DNA of 9,509 nt from Candidatus Omnitrophota bacterium (GTDB taxonomy: Bacteria; Ratteibacteria; UBA8468; B48-G9; DTJG01). The notes under the pieces were generated by a model. The model made no database searches. It saw only the letters and a program-made list of their open reading frames with translations, and had not been told where the DNA came from. The DNA is taken from NCBI GenBank assembly GCA_023818725.1, contig JAMWBX010000022.1, forward strand, positions 1-9,509. The letters are read 5' to 3'. A program made the position numbers and the translations under genes. How positions within the stretch are numbered: the first letter of the stretch is position 1; each line of letters opens with the position of its first letter. Below are positions 7,371 through 9,509 of the stretch, in pieces.

Positions 7371-9041
7371 TTAGGCAAGTCCTCCGATCATTTCATTTAA
7401 GCTTGCGCCAGCAGGCACCATGGGATATACATTTTCCTCCGGTTCAACAATACAGTCTACTAAGACTGGCCCATCTTTATGAGAAAGCGCTTTAATAAGG
7501 ATTTTGTTCAATTCTTCCTTTTTTGTTACCCTGTATCCAGTCGCTCCATAAGCTTCTGCTAACTTTACAAAATCAGGTTGCCTTTCTTTTAAGCAGGTGA
7601 AAGCATATCTTTTCTTGTAGAAAAGTTCCTGCCACTGTCTAACCATACCGAGGAAACAATTGTTAAGAATGATAACTTTCACCGGTATTTTTTCTGTCAC
7701 TGCTGTGCTGAGTTCTTGAATGTTCATCTGAATGCTTCCATCCCCAGCAATATCAATCACGATTTTATCTTTTCTTGCTACCTGAGCTCCTATGGCAGCA
7801 GGGAAGCCAAAGCCCATGGTTCCAAGCCCACCTGATGATATGAATGTCCTCGGATGACGGAATTTGTAGTACTGCGCAGTCCACATCTGATTCTGTCCAA
7901 CTTCAGTCGTAATTATTGCTTCGCCTCTGGTTAATGCTGAAATAGTTTCAATGACAAACTGAGGTTTAAGTCCACTATCATTTTTATAAGTTAGAGGGTA
8001 CTTTTTTTTCCATTCACTAATTTTTTCTAGCCATTCTCTTATCTCTAACTCAGGGGCATTACTGATAAATTGTTTGAGAACATTTTTAACATCTCCGACT
8101 ATTGGGACAGTAGCCGGGACATTTTTCCCTATGGAGGCAGGATCGATGTCAACATGAATGATTTTTGCTTTCGGAGCAAACGTGCTTACTTTCCCTGTGA
8201 CCCTATCGTCAAACCTGCAGCCTATTGCAATCAAAACATCTGTTTCCATTATTGCGTTATTTCCGTAGACTGTTCCATGCATTCCCACCATTCCTAGATT
8301 GAGTTTGTGCTCGGCCGGAAAACTGCCCAGTCCCATCATTGTGAGTGCGACAGGTATTTGTGTCTTTTCAACAAATTTTCGAAGCTCCTCAGAGGCATTA
8401 GCGCTAATTACCCCTCCTCCGGCAAGTATCAGTGGTTTATGCGAAGTACGGATCATGGAAAGGGCTTTTTCAATCTGCAACGGATGGCCATTAGAAACTG
8501 GCCTGTAACTTCTCATTTCTATTTTTTCCGGGTAGTGAAAGTTGATTTCAGCCTTCTGCACATCCACGGGAATGTCTATAAGCACAGGTCCTGGCTTTCC
8601 AGTTCTTGCAATGAAGAAGGCTTCCTTGAAAATTACGGGAAGCTGATCAACATTTTTTACCAGATAGTTATGCTTTGTTATGGGCCTTGTGATCCCTGTT
8701 GTATCTACTTCCTGGAAGGCATCGTTTCCAATCAGATTTGTTGCAACCTGCCCGGTGATTGCTACCATTGGAATTGAATCCATATATGCTGTGGCAATTC
8801 CGGTTACAAGATTTGTGGATCCCGGTCCGGAAGTCGCAAGGCAAACCCCGACCTTTCCTGATGCCCTTGCATAACCATCTGCTGCATGGGCTGCTCCTTG
8901 CTCGTGCCGGGTTAATATGAACCTTATCTCGCTATCGTAGAGAGCATCGCAGAGGGGAAGAATAACTCCTCCGGGGTATCCAAATATAACCTCAACATTC
9001 TCTTTTTTTAGACACTCAACTATCGCCTTTGCTCCAGTCAT
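7371..9041 (-). CDS. ilvB: Acetolactate synthase large (catalytic) subunit
   Basis: Thiamine-diphosphate- and FAD-dependent enzyme that condenses two pyruvates to acetolactate, or pyruvate and 2-oxobutyrate to acetohydroxybutyrate: the committed step of branched-chain amino acid synthesis. The 556-residue product shows all three domains. The N-terminal PYR domain has GYPGGVILP (21-29) and the catalytic Glu47 in TRHEQGAAHAADGYAR; the central FAD-binding domain has RFDDRVTGK (276-284); the C-terminal PP domain has the ThDP/Mg motif from GDGSIQMNIQEL (433-444) to NN (460-461), followed by MVRQWQ (466-471). Biosynthetic AHAS, rather than the catabolic AlsS, is supported by the adjoining regulatory subunit. 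The start ATG lies about 50 bases downstream of the predicted transcription start and has only a modest ribosome site (CCAGG). Intact and of normal length. Confidence 0.98.
   Translation of the reverse strand: MTGAKAIVECLKKENVEVIFGYPGGVILPLCDALYDSEIRFILTRHEQGAAHAADGYARASGKVGVCLATSGPGSTNLVTGIATAYMDSIPMVAITGQVATNLIGNDAFQEVDTTGITRPITKHNYLVKNVDQLPVIFKEAFFIARTGKPGPVLIDIPVDVQKAEINFHYPEKIEMRSYRPVSNGHPLQIEKALSMIRTSHKPLILAGGGVISANASEELRKFVEKTQIPVALTMMGLGSFPAEHKLNLGMVGMHGTVYGNNAIMETDVLIAIGCRFDDRVTGKVSTFAPKAKIIHVDIDPASIGKNVPATVPIVGDVKNVLKQFISNAPELEIREWLEKISEWKKKYPLTYKNDSGLKPQFVIETISALTRGEAIITTEVGQNQMWTAQYYKFRHPRTFISSGGLGTMGFGFPAAIGAQVARKDKIVIDIAGDGSIQMNIQELSTAVTEKIPVKVIILNNCFLGMVRQWQELFYKKRYAFTCLKERQPDFVKLAEAYGATGYRVTKKEELNKILIKALSHKDGPVLVDCIVEPEENVYPMVPAGASLNEMIGGLA
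7381..7385 (-). promoter_or_regulatory. Ribosome binding site of ilvN inside the end of ilvB
   Basis: Minus-strand GGAGG sits in the last codons of ilvB, 11 bases from the ATG at 7369 and only 2 bases from the TTG at 7378. The spacing favours the ATG, though 11 bases is longer than in the other genes here (about 5). Confidence 0.6.
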
Positions 9042-9056
9042 TTCTTACCTGGCTTA

Positions 9057-9068
9057 TGTCATCTGACA
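9057..9068. promoter_or_regulatory. Short palindrome in the ilvB leader
   Basis: TGTCA-TC-TGACA, perfect 5-base arms with a 2-base centre, lies between the predicted start of transcription and the ilvB ribosome site, 15 bases upstream of the ATG. Its GT-N6-AC layout is compatible with a dimeric repressor site such as those of the GntR family, but no regulator gene is present here and such a short palindrome may be accidental. Confidence 0.25.
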
Positions 9069-9099
9069 GTTTTTATTGTGGCTTAAGTTTGTTTAAATC

Positions 9100-9128
9100 A
9101 TTATAAGACGGCCAAAGGATAGTGTCAA
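9100..9128 (-). promoter_or_regulatory. Consensus sigma-70-type promoter of the ilvBNC operon
   Basis: On the minus strand a perfect -35 TTGACA (9123-9128) and a perfect -10 TATAAT (9100-9105) are separated by exactly 17 bases. Transcription should start near 9093, giving a leader of about 50 bases before the ilvB ATG. The -35 begins 4 bases past the purA stop, so the promoter fills the only clearly free gap in the right half of the window. No terminator for purA is seen before it, so read-through from purA may add to its output. It may drive everything down to alaS, since no terminator is visible in between. Confidence 0.9.
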
Positions 9129-9132
9129 GAAA

Positions 9133-9509
9133 TTAGCGTTTTATTATCTGTTCTCTTGATGAACCTACAGAAACGGCAGTAATCTTTGCCTTAACAAGTT
9201 CTTCTATCCTTTCGATGTATTTTTTCGCTTTTGACGGCAAATCAGAAAATCTTGATATGTTGCTGATATCTTGGCTCCAGCCTTCAATTTCTTCATAATG
9301 TACGTCTACATTTTCAAAAATACTTGTGTCAAGTGGATATGTGTCAATCTGAGATCCATTGTAAAAGTATTTAACACCGATCTTTATTGTTTTCAACCCT
9401 GATAATACATCCAGCTTTGTGATTATAAGCTCATCGACGCCGTTTAATCTGGCAGCATATTCTACAATAACTGAATCAAACCAACCACACCTTCTAGGTC
9501 TTCCTGTTG
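9133..9509 (-). CDS. purA: Adenylosuccinate synthase, C-terminal part (cut by the window edge)
   Basis: PurA makes adenylosuccinate from IMP and aspartate using GTP, the first step from IMP to AMP. Reading the complement in frame from the right edge gives about 125 residues, the last 30 percent of a protein usually near 430. It opens with TGRPRRCGWFD, a PurA signature, followed by ITKLDVLSGLKTIKIGVKY, which contains the TKLD motif that recognises the GTP base, then YEEIEGWSQDIS and LPSKAKKYIERIEELVKAKI, and ends in SVGSSREQIIKR, the normal PurA C-terminus. The frame is open right to the edge, so the ATG at 9396 inside it is an internal methionine, not a start. It sits directly upstream of the ilv promoter. 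Confidence 0.97.
   Translation of the reverse strand, partial: TGRPRRCGWFDSVIVEYAARLNGVDELIITKLDVLSGLKTIKIGVKYFYNGSQIDTYPLDTSIFENVDVHYEEIEGWSQDISNISRFSDLPSKAKKYIERIEELVKAKITAVSVGSSREQIIKR

Noticed and set aside
8307..8777. 156-codon plus-strand frame antisense to ilvB
   Set aside because: Lies entirely within the catalytic subunit gene; the Cys- and His-rich product shows no family features, so it is a shadow of ilvB.
9042..9093. T-box, leader peptide attenuator or riboswitch before ilvB
   Set aside because: The leader is only about 50 bases, too short for a T-box, and has no run of Ile, Val or Leu codons and no competing hairpins.

Overview
The window is a compact bacterial chromosome segment, moderately AT-rich by eye. 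All eleven protein genes lie on the minus strand and almost no space separates them. Transcription runs from the right edge to the left: purA (3' end only) - ilvB - ilvN - ilvC - a small MscS-like membrane protein - thpR - recA - a Gfo/Idh/MocA oxidoreductase - an HtrA/DegP protease - recX - alaS (5' end only). I see no mobile element, CRISPR array, RNA gene, pseudogene or convincing terminator. No gene-free stretch exceeds about 91 bases.

Right part (about 5840-9509). The last quarter of adenylosuccinate synthase ends at 9133. Four bases beyond its stop codon begins a textbook housekeeping promoter, TTGACA-N17-TATAAT (9100-9128), reading into ilvBNC. These three genes make the first two enzymes of branched-chain amino acid synthesis: acetolactate synthase large and small subunits, and ketol-acid reductoisomerase. 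The short leader holds no visible leader peptide, T-box or attenuator.

Middle part (about 3568-5808). A 220-residue membrane protein carries MscS-family helices without the soluble channel domain. It overlaps the RNA 2',3'-cyclic phosphodiesterase thpR by ATGA, and thpR overlaps recA by 14 bases. RecA is complete with all core motifs.

Left part (1-3554). A sugar-type oxidoreductase and a membrane-anchored HtrA protease sit between recA and the recX-alaS pair, which itself overlaps by ATGA. In many bacteria recA, recX and alaS are adjacent, so this looks like the ancestral thpR-recA-recX-alaS order split by two inserted genes.

Organism. These are bacterial core genes with strong Shine-Dalgarno sites. 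The RecA version ([16 protein letters not shown]) and the gene order recall PVC-affiliated or other uncultured lineages such as Omnitrophota. This is an impression from recognition, not a placement. The content is mostly housekeeping, and I do not see a convincing new system. The points most worth checking are the cofactor loop of the reductoisomerase, the split recA/recX neighbourhood, the truncated MscS-like protein, and short inverted repeats upstream of recA, ilvB and htrA.
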